Of a DNA stretch of 64,000 nucleotides, positions 39,955 through 49,717 are shown piece after piece (the first letter of the stretch is position 1; every line of letters begins with the position of its first letter). The stretch is from Pantoea coffeiphila (lineage in GTDB: Bacteria; Pseudomonadota; Gammaproteobacteria; Enterobacterales; Enterobacteriaceae), in the NCBI RefSeq assembly GCF_016909495.1, contig NZ_JAFBFW010000002.1, forward strand, positions 806,001-870,000, in the 5' to 3' direction. Under the pieces are notes generated by a model. The model worked only from the letters and a program-made list of their open reading frames with translations. It made no database searches and was not told the origin of the DNA. Both the position numbers and the translations under genes were made by a program.

Positions 39955-41415
39955 TTATTCCCCCGACATCATTGGCGAAAGCTGGCGATACAGCGAACGG
40001 AATCGCGCCTGTTGCCCGGCATACTGCGCGTGCAGATCGGCATCAGGAATATGCTGCTGTTCAAGCGGCAGCGGCGGCAGGAGATCGCTAAAGGTGCAGT
40101 GCGGCGACAGGGCAAGCTGTGCCAGTCTGGCCGCTCCCAGCGCCGGCCCCACATCTCCCCCCGTGCGATAATCCAGCACTTTGCCGGAAATATCGGCCAG
40201 CATCTGCCGCCACCAGGGGCTGCGCGCGCCACCGCCAATCAGCGTGATGCTGTCTGGATTAACTCCGGCGGCGTTCACCACGCTCATCCCGTCTGTCAGC
40301 GCATAGCCCACACCTTCCAGCACCGATTTCGCCAGTTCCGCCTGACCGTGTTCATGGCCTAAGCCAAAAAACACGCCCCGGGCATGCGGGTTATTGTGCG
40401 GCGTACGCTCCCCGGAAAGATAAGGTAAGAAGATCGGTCCGCCTGCGCCGGGCGCGGCAGACCGTGCCTTTTCGATCAGGGCGGGAACGCTATCCACGCC
40501 GGTTAAGCGTGCGGCCCAGTCCAGACAGGAAGCCGCACTGAGCATCACCGACATTAAATGCCAGCGGTCGGGCAGCGCGTGGCAGAAGGCATGAACCGCG
40601 CTTTCAGGATTGCTCTGGTAGCCCTCGCTGACCGCAAAGTAGACGCCGGATGTCCCCAGCGACAGCATCGCCGCACCGGGATCGACAATACCAGCTCCGA
40701 TGGCCCCGGCCGCGTTATCCCCGCCGCCCGCGACGATCGGCACCGCCGGAACACCCCATTCGCGGGCAACGGCCGCGTGGAGGACGCCGGTGATGGCGCT
40801 GCCCTCAAAGAGTTCAGGCATATGGCCGCGGGTCAGGCCGCAGCTTTCCAGCATGCGGTCGCTCCAGTCGCGGCGAGCCACATCCAGCCACAGCGTGCCG
40901 GACGCATCCGACATATCGCTGGCAAAGCGGCCCGTCATGCGAAAGCGCAGATAATCTTTCGGCAGCAGCACTTTATCGATTTGGCGAAACACATCCGGCT
41001 CATGGCGCGCCAGCCAGAGCAGCTTTGGCGCGGTAAAGCCCGGCATCATCAGATTGCCGGTTATGCGTCTTTGATCAGGAATGGCCGCCTCAAGATCGCG
41101 GCATTCTTCGCCGCTGCGGCCATCGTTCCAGAGAATGGCCGGGCGCAGCACCCGCTGCTGCTTATCCAGCAGCGTGGCACCGTGCATCTGCCCCGCCAGC
41201 CCGATCGCCTTCACGCCCATCAGCGAATGCTGCTGGCCCAGTGAGCGAACGGCGCTATCGGTGGCCTGCCACCAGGCTTCCGGGTTCTGTTCGGACCAGA
41301 GCGGATGAGGCCGCTGCAACGTCAGTGCTGCCGTATGAGAGGCCATCACTCGTCCCTGTTCATCCGCGAGGATCGCTTTGACGCCCGACGTGCCGAGATC
41401 GATACCAATGTACAT
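39955..41415 (-). CDS. xylB: Xylulokinase
   Basis: A 486-residue FGGY-family kinase. YIGIDLGTSGVKAI at the start is the phosphate-1 loop, LAGQMHGATLLD the substrate segment, and LIGGGARSPWWRQMLADI the adenosine motif. It phosphorylates D-xylulose to the 5-phosphate. It follows xylA by 45 bases containing a hairpin. Confidence 0.96.
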   Translation of the reverse strand: MYIGIDLGTSGVKAILADEQGRVMASHTAALTLQRPHPLWSEQNPEAWWQATDSAVRSLGQQHSLMGVKAIGLAGQMHGATLLDKQQRVLRPAILWNDGRSGEECRDLEAAIPDQRRITGNLMMPGFTAPKLLWLARHEPDVFRQIDKVLLPKDYLRFRMTGRFASDMSDASGTLWLDVARRDWSDRMLESCGLTRGHMPELFEGSAITGVLHAAVAREWGVPAVPIVAGGGDNAAGAIGAGIVDPGAAMLSLGTSGVYFAVSEGYQSNPESAVHAFCHALPDRWHLMSVMLSAASCLDWAARLTGVDSVPALIEKARSAAPGAGGPIFLPYLSGERTPHNNPHARGVFFGLGHEHGQAELAKSVLEGVGYALTDGMSVVNAAGVNPDSITLIGGGARSPWWRQMLADISGKVLDYRTGGDVGPALGAARLAQLALSPHCTFSDLLPPLPLEQQHIPDADLHAQYAGQQARFRSLYRQLSPMMSGE

Positions 41416-41433
41416 GTTGAGTATCCTGAACAG

Positions 41434-41453
41434 GCGCCACCGGCAGGTGGCGC
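41434..41453 (-). other. Intercistronic hairpin between xylA and xylB
   Basis: GCGCCACC and GGTGGCGC pair perfectly around a short loop. No T-run follows in the direction of transcription, so it is probably not a terminator; such hairpins often protect the upstream xylA message or set different xylA and xylB levels. Confidence 0.6.
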
Positions 41454-41460
41454 AAAAGAA

Positions 41461-42780
41461 TTAACCGAAGAGGTAACGATTAACGAGATTTTCCAACTGC
41501 TCCTGGCGACCACTCTGGTGCTGAGGGGCAAGGTTGTTTCCGCTGGTGTAGTCAGCAAGCGCTTCCAGTGACAGATTGCCCTGCAGGATTTGACGCCCCT
41601 GCGGACTGCTCCAGCCGGCATAGCGATCGGCTACCGTCTGCTCCAGCTCGCCGTCCTCAATCATCCGCGCAGCCACTTTCAGCGCCAGCGCCATGGTATC
41701 CATGCCGCCGATATGGCCGTGGAACAGATCGTATTTGTCCGTGCTTTGACGACGGACTTTGGCATCAAAGTTCAGCCCGCCGCTGGTCAGGCCACCGGCC
41801 TTCAGAATTTCATACATCACCAGCGCATTTTCCTCCACGCTGACCGGGAACTGATCGGTATCCCAGCCGCACTGCGGATCGCCGCGGTTGGCGTCAACGG
41901 AGCCAAAGATACCCAGCGCGATGGCGGTCGCAATTTCATGATGGAACGAGTGACCCGCCAGCGTGGCGTGGTTCGCTTCCAGATTCAGCTTAATTTCATT
42001 CTCCAGGCCGAACTGCTTGAGGAAGCCATACACGTTCGCCGCATCATAGTCGTACTGATGTTTAGTCGGCTCCTGTGGCTTCGGCTCAATCAGCAGAGGG
42101 CCGGTGAAGCCGATTTTATATTTATGCTCAACAACCAGATTCATAAAGCGTCCGATCTGCTCGCGCTCCTGGCGCAGGTCGGTATTCAGCAGCGTTTCGT
42201 AGCCTTCACGACCGCCCCACAGCACATAGTTTTCTCCACCCAGTTTGTGCGTGGCGTTCATTGCATGAAAGACCTGCGTCGCCGCCCAGCAGAAAATCTC
42301 AGGGTTTGGGTTGGTCGCGGCACCGGCAGCATAACGGGGGTTAGTGAAACAGTTCGCGGTGCCCCACAGCAGCCTGACGCCGCTCTCTTCCTGTTTGCGG
42401 GCCAGGACATCGGTCATTTCCGCCAGGTTGCTCTGATACTCCCGCACCGACTGGCCTTCCGGCGACACATCGACATCATGGAAGGCATAGAACGGCACAT
42501 CCAGCTTGTGGAAAAACTCAAAGGCGACGTCCGCTTTCAGTTTAGCCAGCTCAAGTTCATTCCCCACTTTCTGCCACGGGCGGTCAAAAGCCCCAACGCC
42601 GAACATATCTGCGCCGTTCCAGCAGAACGTATGCCAGTAACAGGCGGCAAAGCGCAGATGATCTTTCATGCTCTTACCCAGGATTATCTCATCCGGGTTG
42701 TAGTGGCGAAATGCCAGCGGGTTGCGGCTCTGTGTGCCTTCGTAGCGAACTTTATCTAACCTGTCGAAATAGATGCTCAT
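41461..42780 (-). CDS. xylA: Xylose isomerase
   Basis: A 439-residue enzyme of E. coli-type length (class II). H101 with D104 ([10 protein letters not shown]) are the ring-opening pair, and [19 protein letters not shown] and [20 protein letters not shown] carry the metal ligands. It isomerises xylose to xylulose. The ATG 42780 gives the family start [15 protein letters not shown]; the frame open further upstream covers the promoter. A CRP-like and two XylR-like sites lie upstream. Confidence 0.97.
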   Translation of the reverse strand: MSIYFDRLDKVRYEGTQSRNPLAFRHYNPDEIILGKSMKDHLRFAACYWHTFCWNGADMFGVGAFDRPWQKVGNELELAKLKADVAFEFFHKLDVPFYAFHDVDVSPEGQSVREYQSNLAEMTDVLARKQEESGVRLLWGTANCFTNPRYAAGAATNPNPEIFCWAATQVFHAMNATHKLGGENYVLWGGREGYETLLNTDLRQEREQIGRFMNLVVEHKYKIGFTGPLLIEPKPQEPTKHQYDYDAANVYGFLKQFGLENEIKLNLEANHATLAGHSFHHEIATAIALGIFGSVDANRGDPQCGWDTDQFPVSVEENALVMYEILKAGGLTSGGLNFDAKVRRQSTDKYDLFHGHIGGMDTMALALKVAARMIEDGELEQTVADRYAGWSSPQGRQILQGNLSLEALADYTSGNNLAPQHQSGRQEQLENLVNRYLFG

Positions 42781-42851
42781 TGCAGACTCCGGGTTGAGGG
42801 ATGATGAATCTCCGTGTTGCCTCATCCTCTTCGTAATGGCCCGACGCCTCA

Positions 42852-42909
42852 ATTGCGATATTTCACGACCCGATTGCGAGAATTTGCAACCGTGCTGGCG
42901 ATCACACTC
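42852..42909 (-). promoter_or_regulatory. xylA control region: XylR-like direct repeat and CRP-like site
   Basis: ATTGCGA occurs at 42852-42858 and 42873-42879, 21 bases or two helical turns apart, each followed by an AT-rich TTT element. This is the spacing expected for an AraC-type dimer such as XylR. Upstream on the minus strand lies TGTGATCGCCAGCACG (about 42893-42908), a good TGTGA half site with a fair second half for CRP. The sites lie 70-130 bases before xylA. Confidence 0.55.
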
Positions 42910-42973
42910 TTCAGCAGCCCCCACGGCGACACAACATCAATTCATTGAAATTAAAAGATAAAAATAAGACAAA

Positions 42974-44170
42974 TCAGGGATCACTGTGGCGATTGTGCTC
43001 CCGGTATTCTCCGGGGGTGATGCCATACGCTTTTCGAAATACCGCATAGAAGTACGGCAGTGAGGGATAGCCACAGACCTGTGCAATCTCAGTCACGGGC
43101 AGCGGCGAGGCGCTGAGCATCTCTCTGGCGCGGGTCAGTTTTTCCGCGTGGATCATCGCATGCAACGATTGCCCCGTTTCTGCCTTAAATCGGCCGTCGA
43201 GGCTGGTCCGGGAGAGGCCAACCGCATCCAGTACCTGCTCCACGCGGATACCCTGACAGGCATGACCACGGATAAAGTGCATTGCCTGAATCACCACGGG
43301 ATCGTTCAGAGAACGATAATCGGTCGAACGCCGACCAATCACCCGTTGCGGGGGGATAAGAATGCGTTGCAGCGGCAGCGGCTCGCCGTCAAGCAGCCGC
43401 TGGAGAAGCCTGGCGGCCTGAAAGCCCATCTGCCGGGTTCCCTGAACCACGGATGAGAGAGACACGCGCGACAAATAGCGCGTCAGCTCTTCGTTATCAA
43501 TACCGATAACGGACAGCGTGTCCGGTACCGGAATGTTCAGATGCTCGCAGGCCTGAAGGATATGGCGGGCACGAGAATCGGTGACGGCAATGATGCCGCA
43601 GTGAGCAGGAAGCTGTTGCAGCCAGTCAGCCAGCCGATTTTGCGCATGCTGCCAGTTTACCGCCGAGGTTTCGCTTCCCTGATAAACGCGCAGCGGGTAG
43701 CCGTTGCGGCTGGCCAGCTGTCGAAAGGCCATTTCACGCTCTTTCGCCCAGCGGTGATTCAGGCTGTCCGGCAGGCCATAGAAGGCAAACTGCGAAATTC
43801 CTTTTTGTTGCAGGTGCCGCCAGGCCAGTTCGACCTGGGCCGCGTTATCCGTGGCGATATAGTGAACCGGCGGATACGGCGAATGCAGGAAGGAACCGCC
43901 CACCCCCACCACCGGCACCGCAACGCCAGCAAGCTGCGCCTCGATATCCGCATCGTCATAGTCTGCAATAACCCCGTCACCCAGCCGGTCAGCAGCCGGA
44001 GCTGAGCGCATACGAAAATCATCTTCGATAAAGATATCCCACCGGCTTTGCGATGCCTGAAGGTATTCGCCCACGCCCTCAATAACCTGCCGGTCATAGG
44101 CTTTGTTGGCATTGAACAACAGGGTAATACGATGGCGCCGGGTATCCCGGCGATGGGGATGCCATGCCAT
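42974..44170 (-). CDS. xylR: Xylose operon activator XylR
   Basis: A 398-residue regulator with an N-terminal periplasmic-binding-like xylose sensor (RHRITLLFNANKAYDRQVIEG, HYIATDNAAQVE, IGIDNEELTRYLSRVSLSSV) and a C-terminal AraC-type double helix-turn-helix (VTEIAQVCGYPSLPYFYAVFRKAYG). The ATG 44170 with ACGGAG upstream is chosen; a much longer frame runs back into the xylosidase gene. It lies 37 bases after that gene on the same strand, so it may be co-transcribed with xyloside use. Confidence 0.94.
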   Translation of the reverse strand: MAWHPHRRDTRRHRITLLFNANKAYDRQVIEGVGEYLQASQSRWDIFIEDDFRMRSAPAADRLGDGVIADYDDADIEAQLAGVAVPVVGVGGSFLHSPYPPVHYIATDNAAQVELAWRHLQQKGISQFAFYGLPDSLNHRWAKEREMAFRQLASRNGYPLRVYQGSETSAVNWQHAQNRLADWLQQLPAHCGIIAVTDSRARHILQACEHLNIPVPDTLSVIGIDNEELTRYLSRVSLSSVVQGTRQMGFQAARLLQRLLDGEPLPLQRILIPPQRVIGRRSTDYRSLNDPVVIQAMHFIRGHACQGIRVEQVLDAVGLSRTSLDGRFKAETGQSLHAMIHAEKLTRAREMLSASPLPVTEIAQVCGYPSLPYFYAVFRKAYGITPGEYREHNRHSDP

Positions 44171-44207
44171 ATCGTCTCCGTTACGCCGGGCCATTCGAAG
44201 ATAGCGC

Positions 44208-45812
44208 TCAGCCCTCGTCCAGCGATTGATAAGAGAAGTAGTCGAAATCGGCAAAGGCGTTCTGCCCGGTGAAATCCTGGCAGCAGATCCCAACAAAAGC
44301 CCCGGTAAAGCGCTCGTGTCCACGCTCCTTAAAGTATTCATCGGACAGTTTGCTGTATTCCACATAGCCCCCCACGCGATGCCACTCCCGCTCATCAAGG
44401 GAGTAAAAGAACCAGGCGGCATCGTGGTCCACTTCCACTTTCAGGTATACCGGGCCGTCATCGTCGAGCGCGATGCCGTTCCGGCTCGGTTCACTGAACC
44501 GGTTGAGATCGTTAATCAGCAGATTGACGGTGCGTCTGCCGTGCTCATCACGCGTGAGATAAAGGTACAGGTAATTGGTCGTGTCGTAGTAGCAGACCAG
44601 CCCGGCCATCTGCTGGAAGGAAGCGGGCTGGAAATCGATACGGGTCTGCGCCCGGAAGGCAAAATCGGTCTGCCTTCTGGCCACTAAGCTCTGATGATGA
44701 TGAGAACTGAGGGATTCCTGGCCATGCAGGCGAAGCCAGCCCTTCCGCGCCGTCAGGCTGCAAAACGCGTCGGTCAGGGGAATGCGCAGGCTCTGGTAGT
44801 GCAGCGGCAGCACAGGCGTATCGAAATCATCCCGTCCCGTCATCGCTGGCCAGGGTTTTTCCGGCAGCAGCGTATGAACCACCAGCTCCGGGGTGTTTTT
44901 CTCATTCACCAGCCGCAGCCAGCCGTCCTGGTTCCAGTACACTTTCTGGATGGCCGTTTCCCTGCCCATCGGACTTCTGCCCCGCGATGGCAGCGGCCTG
45001 CCACACAGGTGAACGATAAACCACTCCCCCTGCCCGGTTTCAATCAGATCCGCATGGCCGGCGCGCTGAAGAGGCAGCCGGCAGTCATAGCGAGAGGTCA
45101 TCATCTGGCCGCAGGGATCGGTTTCATACGGCCCCATTAGCTGCCGGGATCGCGCCATGGTCACGCCGTGATTATAGAAAGTGCCTCCTTCGGCGGTCAG
45201 CAGGTAGAACCAGCCATCGCGTTCATAAAGATGCGGGCCTTCGGTGATCCCCAGTTCGCTGCCGTTATAAATTTTTCGGCATTCCCCGATAAGCTGCTTA
45301 CGCTGTTCATCGTACTGCTGGATGATGATGCCGTTCCATTTTGGGAATCCCGGCTTGCCGCCATCGCGATAGCTCATTTCCATGCTGACCAGCCACTTGG
45401 TGCCGTCGCTTTTATGGAACAGAGAGGGATCGATGCCCCGGCTGTTGAGATAGGTGGGTTCTGACCATTCACCTTCGATGTCCGTCGTGCTGACAATATA
45501 ATTATTCACATCCCAGAAGCGGCCTGTCAGATTTTTAACATCGCTAAAAACCAGATAAAAAATACCTTTATCAAACGTCAGGCAGGGTGCAAAAACGCCA
45601 CCGGAATCCGGGTTGCCTTTCATATCCAGCTGGCTGACCCGATTTAAGGGATAAGATATCAATTTCCAGTTTTTTAAATCGTATGATTTATACAGGCTCA
45701 CGCCGGGGAACCATTCAAACGTCGAAGCGGCAATATAATAAGCATTGTTCGCAAAGATAATCGACGGATCGGGATTAAAACCGGGTAAGATGGGATTAAT
45801 AATGGTGGTCAT
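44208..45812 (-). CDS. xynB: Beta-xylosidase, glycoside hydrolase family 43 (XynB/YagH type)
   Basis: A 534-residue GH43 enzyme. The three catalytic acids are in place: D15 as base (GFNPDPSII), D128 (SRGIDPSLF) and E191 as acid (GITEGPHLYE). The five-bladed propeller is followed by a C-terminal beta-sandwich (residues about 320 to the end). It releases xylose from xylo-oligosaccharides in the cytoplasm (no signal peptide). It overlaps the symporter gene by 4 bases, as in the E. coli yagGH pair. Confidence 0.92.
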   Translation of the reverse strand: MTTIINPILPGFNPDPSIIFANNAYYIAASTFEWFPGVSLYKSYDLKNWKLISYPLNRVSQLDMKGNPDSGGVFAPCLTFDKGIFYLVFSDVKNLTGRFWDVNNYIVSTTDIEGEWSEPTYLNSRGIDPSLFHKSDGTKWLVSMEMSYRDGGKPGFPKWNGIIIQQYDEQRKQLIGECRKIYNGSELGITEGPHLYERDGWFYLLTAEGGTFYNHGVTMARSRQLMGPYETDPCGQMMTSRYDCRLPLQRAGHADLIETGQGEWFIVHLCGRPLPSRGRSPMGRETAIQKVYWNQDGWLRLVNEKNTPELVVHTLLPEKPWPAMTGRDDFDTPVLPLHYQSLRIPLTDAFCSLTARKGWLRLHGQESLSSHHHQSLVARRQTDFAFRAQTRIDFQPASFQQMAGLVCYYDTTNYLYLYLTRDEHGRRTVNLLINDLNRFSEPSRNGIALDDDGPVYLKVEVDHDAAWFFYSLDEREWHRVGGYVEYSKLSDEYFKERGHERFTGAFVGICCQDFTGQNAFADFDYFSYQSLDEG

Positions 45813-47182
45813 CTTGCTTCTCCTTTCACGTCTGACAGCACGCCGTTAGCGGCCTCGTTCTCATTGCTGCCGTCAGGATGTTTCGGGCTGAGATCGTAAT
45901 TTCTCAATACCAGAATCAGGCTGAGAATTAACAGTGCGGGGATAATAGTAAAAATTAATCTGATGCAGAGCGTGGCCGAATCCAACTGGGTTGGCACGTT
46001 GCCCACGTAGCCGCCGACGGTGAGTATCCACCCCATCAGTGCGCCACCCACGGCAATACCAACCTTGATCGCAAAAATATTGGTGGAGAAAACCAGACCG
46101 CTGAAGGACTTGCCGGCTTTATTCTCAATATTGTCGATAATATCGCTGAGCAGGTTCCACTGCAGCGGTGTTGCCGTTGAGTTGATAACGTGAATACAGC
46201 CGATAATGCAGCAAATCAGCACCGCATGCTGCGACGGAATAAAGAACAGCGCAATCATAATCAATGCCTGCACCGTCATCGCCAATTTATAGGCAAACAC
46301 CCGCTCTAATCGGGAATAGAGGGTAGTGGTAAACATTGAACCAAAAAACTTAGCCCCGAGAATGATGGTCAGAACCACGCCGACCAGCTCGGGCCGATGA
46401 AGATAATAGGTAACAAAATACATCGCCCCACCGGTCTTTAATATTCCCGCCGTCAGGTTAATTACGTTTAGCAGGAATAAACGCCGCCAGTTGGCATCCG
46501 ACGTCAGATAGCGAAGCTCGCTGAATACCATGCTGAATTTTTGTGATTTATCCACCGGGCGGATATAGCGTTCCTGGGTCAGGGCGAAGCAGAGATAAAA
46601 CATCACGGTGCTGGCCACGCCCATCAGCACCATGGCATAGAAATAGCCCTGCTGAAGGTTGCCGCCGCCCAGCACTTTGGTCAGCGGCAGCGCCACGGCG
46701 GAGACGATAATCCCGCCCAGCGCCGCGAAGGCAAAGCGGTAGGACTGCATCGACAGCCGTTCATCGGGGTCCTGAGATAAATTATTGATCATCGCGCAGT
46801 ACGGCACATTCACTAGCGTGTACAGCAGGGACAGCGCCGTATACGACACGTAGGCATAGATAATTTTACCACTTTCACCCAGATCCGGCGTGAAGAAGGT
46901 CAGCGAGCCGAGAATGCCGAACGGCAGGGCAAACCAGAGTAAGTAAGGCCTGAACTGGCCGTGCCGGGTTGAGGTGTGATCCGCCAGGAAGCCAATATAA
47001 ATATCAAAAAAGGCGTCAACGATGCGGACAAAAAGAAACATCACGCCCATATGAAAGGGGCTGAGGCCGTAGATATCGGTGTAGAAGTAGGCCATAAACA
47101 GCATGATGGTTTGCCAGATGATGTTCGATGCGCCATCACCCAGCCCGTAGCCAATTTTCTCTTTAATCGTCAGCTTGGACAT
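45809..47182 (-). CDS. GPH-family xyloside:cation symporter (XynT/YagG type)
   Basis: A 457-residue transporter with twelve predicted hydrophobic segments and the glycoside-pentoside-hexuronide family features: KIGYGLGDGASNIIWQ near the start, the DAFFDIYIGFLADHTSTRHGQFRPYLLW loop split across two motifs, and NVPYCAMINNLSQDPDERL. It would bring xylobiose or other xylosides into the cell for the coupled xylosidase. It heads the symporter-xynB-xylR string. Confidence 0.9.
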   Translation of the reverse strand: MSKLTIKEKIGYGLGDGASNIIWQTIMLFMAYFYTDIYGLSPFHMGVMFLFVRIVDAFFDIYIGFLADHTSTRHGQFRPYLLWFALPFGILGSLTFFTPDLGESGKIIYAYVSYTALSLLYTLVNVPYCAMINNLSQDPDERLSMQSYRFAFAALGGIIVSAVALPLTKVLGGGNLQQGYFYAMVLMGVASTVMFYLCFALTQERYIRPVDKSQKFSMVFSELRYLTSDANWRRLFLLNVINLTAGILKTGGAMYFVTYYLHRPELVGVVLTIILGAKFFGSMFTTTLYSRLERVFAYKLAMTVQALIMIALFFIPSQHAVLICCIIGCIHVINSTATPLQWNLLSDIIDNIENKAGKSFSGLVFSTNIFAIKVGIAVGGALMGWILTVGGYVGNVPTQLDSATLCIRLIFTIIPALLILSLILVLRNYDLSPKHPDGSNENEAANGVLSDVKGEAR

Positions 47183-47425
47183 AGATTACCTTCTGGTGTT
47201 GTGTCTGCAGGTTCAGGGGGTAGCGGGCCAGCTGGTATCAAAAATAGGCTTTATCGGGGCGGGTTAATGTAGAGAGATTGCGGCTTTATATAATTTTTTT
47301 GCGCTTTGGGTGTAACGACGATCACCCTTTTGAAAAAAGCAATTCGTCTAAGCGACAGCTTCAGGAAGCGCACCGGCGGCCGGTCAGCACAGAGAGCATA
47401 TTTTCGCGATCCAACGGCGGACCGG

Positions 47426-48313
47426 TCAGGGCAGCGGGTCGTGTTTCGTGGATAGCTGCTTTGTCGAGCGGCTGTAGGTCCTGAATTTTTTTGGCGTTAC
47501 GCCCATCAGCGTTCGGAATTTAAAACAGTAATAGGCGCTGTCGGTGAATTCACACTGGTAGGCGATATCCGTAATGCTCAATTCGGTATTTCTCAGCAGC
47601 TCGGCTGAGACGGCAATTTTCTTTCTGACCAGATAGTCTTTAAAACTGATCTGCATGATTTTTTTGAAGGTGCGGGAAAAGTGGCTGGATGAAAGCCCGC
47701 AGCGTTCGGCGGCGTCGTTCAGCGTGATGCTGAAAGTCCGATCCCGTTCAATCTGCACGACAAAATCGATAAGGCTGTCGAAGGTGCTGTTCTTGTCTTC
47801 GCTAACGTTCACCTTAACGGCCTGCTCGGCGTGGCCGTAAACCGTATTCAGCAGCAGCGTTAATAACGGGTTGGATTCGCGGGAGCTGTGCGGCTCGTCG
47901 TGCAGCTGCGTAAACCAGGTAAACAGAAACTGCATGCGTTCCGCATCACGTTCATTGAGCTGAAGAACAAACCCGGCGTGCTGGCCGGTAAAGGGCAGCG
48001 GGCATTTGAGCCGGTTCATCACCGCATTGCTGTACTGCAGTAAAAATCGTTCGTGATCGGGGGTAAACGCCAGCTCCATATCATGCAGGATCATCGATCC
48101 TACAAAAACCAGCGTATTGTCGCGCAGCGCGAGTTTTTCACTGCCGATTGAGTACGATCCCTCGGCGCGGCGGAACCACATAATCTCGTGTTCCAGATGC
48201 ACATGAGGGCGAATATATACCCCTTTTTCGGGCACCCCCTCGCGCGCGCGCAGCAGGTAGTCCACGCCGAGGGTGGTTTCAATTTTTTCGAAAAAGCGAT
48301 CGTCGTTCCACAT
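47426..48313 (-). CDS. AraC-family transcriptional regulator
   Basis: About 295 residues: an N-terminal cupin-like sensor (HVHLEHEIMWFRRAEGSYSI) and a C-terminal AraC/XylS DNA-binding domain (TLNDAAERCGLSSSHFSRTFKK, ITDIAYQCEFTDSAYYCFKFRT). It lies upstream of the xyloside symporter gene on the same strand with a 243-base gap, so control of that operon is likely. I prefer the ATG 48313; a GTG at 48355 is possible and neither has a strong ribosome site. The 47183-47425 gap holds no other gene. Confidence 0.85.
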   Translation of the reverse strand: MWNDDRFFEKIETTLGVDYLLRAREGVPEKGVYIRPHVHLEHEIMWFRRAEGSYSIGSEKLALRDNTLVFVGSMILHDMELAFTPDHERFLLQYSNAVMNRLKCPLPFTGQHAGFVLQLNERDAERMQFLFTWFTQLHDEPHSSRESNPLLTLLLNTVYGHAEQAVKVNVSEDKNSTFDSLIDFVVQIERDRTFSITLNDAAERCGLSSSHFSRTFKKIMQISFKDYLVRKKIAVSAELLRNTELSITDIAYQCEFTDSAYYCFKFRTLMGVTPKKFRTYSRSTKQLSTKHDPLP

Positions 48314-48454
48314 CAGGCGCAAGATTCTTACAAAATGGCGGCAGGGAACCCCCACTATCAGAGGTTTTAAGGTAGAAAATCAATATAACTTTCTCCCACC
48401 CTGCGCCGCCACCTGGAACACTACGCCATGATAAACGCGGGCTGATGCACGGGA

Positions 48455-49717
48455 TTACGCCCTGCCCGCCACCTCATTCACCACCTGCACATACGCCTGA
48501 ACCGCCTGCGCCACATCTTCCGTGGTCACCGACTCTGCCGGATTATGGCTGATGCCGCGATCGCAGCGCACGAACAGCATCGCCGACGGCCAGCGCTCGG
48601 CCACGGCGATGGCATCATGCCCGGCACCGCTCGGCAGCGATACGCTGCGCCCCTGCACCTGAACCACGGCGCGGGTCAGCGCGGCCTGCAGTTCTGTATC
48701 ACAGGCGGTGGCGGCAATGCAGTAAAACTCCTCGGCGCTGAAGCGGATGCCGCGACGCTGGGCAATCGCCTCGCCTTCGGCCAGCAGATCGGCCAACAGT
48801 GCGGAGAGCGGACCGTCTTCCGGGCCGCGCACGTCGAGTGACAGCGCCACATCACCAGGGATCACATTGACCGCGCCCGGCTGGCACTGCAGCGTGCCGA
48901 CCGTGGCCACCAGCTGCGGACCAATCTGCGGCGTGCGGCGTTCGATATACACTATCCACTCGGCGGCGGCGGCCAGCGCGTCTTTACGGTGGCTCATTGG
49001 CACGGTTCCGGCATGACCGGCCTCGCCAACAAAGCGACAGTTCAGGCGGTGCGCACCGTTAATCGCCGTCACCACACCCAGCGCCAGCTGTTCCTGTTCC
49101 AGGCACGGTCCCTGCTCGATATGCAACTCCAGATAGGCCACGAAGTCTTCGACATCGCGCGCCGACTGCCAGATGCGGTCGGCATTCAGCCCGCAGTTTT
49201 TCATCGCCTGCGCCACGGTAATGCCGTTGGCATCCGGGTGATCGACCCAGCTTTCCGGCCAGCTGCCGGTCAGGCCGCGACTGCCCAGCAGGGTGATACC
49301 AAAACGGGTGCCTTCTTCATCGCAGAAACCGATAATCTCAATGGCCAGCGGCAGGCGCTCGCCGCGATCGTGCAGGTACTGCACGGTTTCAATCGCGGTC
49401 AGCACACCGAGCATGCCGTCATAGCGCCCTGCATTGCGCACCGTGTCCAGGTGAGAACCCAGCAGCAGCGCTTTCGCGCCGACCTGCTGGCCCTCATAGC
49501 GCCCGCAGATATTGCCGACGCTGTCCTGCCACACTTTCATCCCTGCCGCCGTCATCCACTTGCCAACCATCGCGTTAGCCCGCAGCAGCTCCGGCGACAG
49601 ATAAACGCGGGTCAGTTCGCCCGGCGTTTCGCTGATTTCTGCCAGCGCATCGCAGCGGGCCATCACACGCGCCGCTGCCTCAGCGGCGGCGTCGGCCGTC
49701 ATCAGGCACTCACTCAT
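48455..49717 (-). CDS. hpxK: Allantoate amidohydrolase (HpxK)
   Basis: A 420-residue M20-type zinc amidohydrolase of the allantoate/N-carbamoyl amino-acid group. Metal ligands are H89 (LLGSHLDTV), D100 (GRYDGMLGV) and E135 (FCDEEGTRFG). It would convert allantoate to ureidoglycine, CO2 and ammonia. It is the last gene of a six-gene operon whose order matches Klebsiella hpxFGHIJK, and its start shares one base with the hpxJ stop, which supports the assignment over a generic carbamoylase. Confidence 0.85.
   Translation of the reverse strand: MSECLMTADAAAEAAARVMARCDALAEISETPGELTRVYLSPELLRANAMVGKWMTAAGMKVWQDSVGNICGRYEGQQVGAKALLLGSHLDTVRNAGRYDGMLGVLTAIETVQYLHDRGERLPLAIEIIGFCDEEGTRFGITLLGSRGLTGSWPESWVDHPDANGITVAQAMKNCGLNADRIWQSARDVEDFVAYLELHIEQGPCLEQEQLALGVVTAINGAHRLNCRFVGEAGHAGTVPMSHRKDALAAAAEWIVYIERRTPQIGPQLVATVGTLQCQPGAVNVIPGDVALSLDVRGPEDGPLSALLADLLAEGEAIAQRRGIRFSAEEFYCIAATACDTELQAALTRAVVQVQGRSVSLPSGAGHDAIAVAERWPSAMLFVRCDRGISHNPAESVTTEDVAQAVQAYVQVVNEVAGRA

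Noticed and set aside
41590-42759. Long open frame antisense to xylA (389 codons)
   Set aside because: Shadow of xylA, with no recognisable domain or ribosome site.
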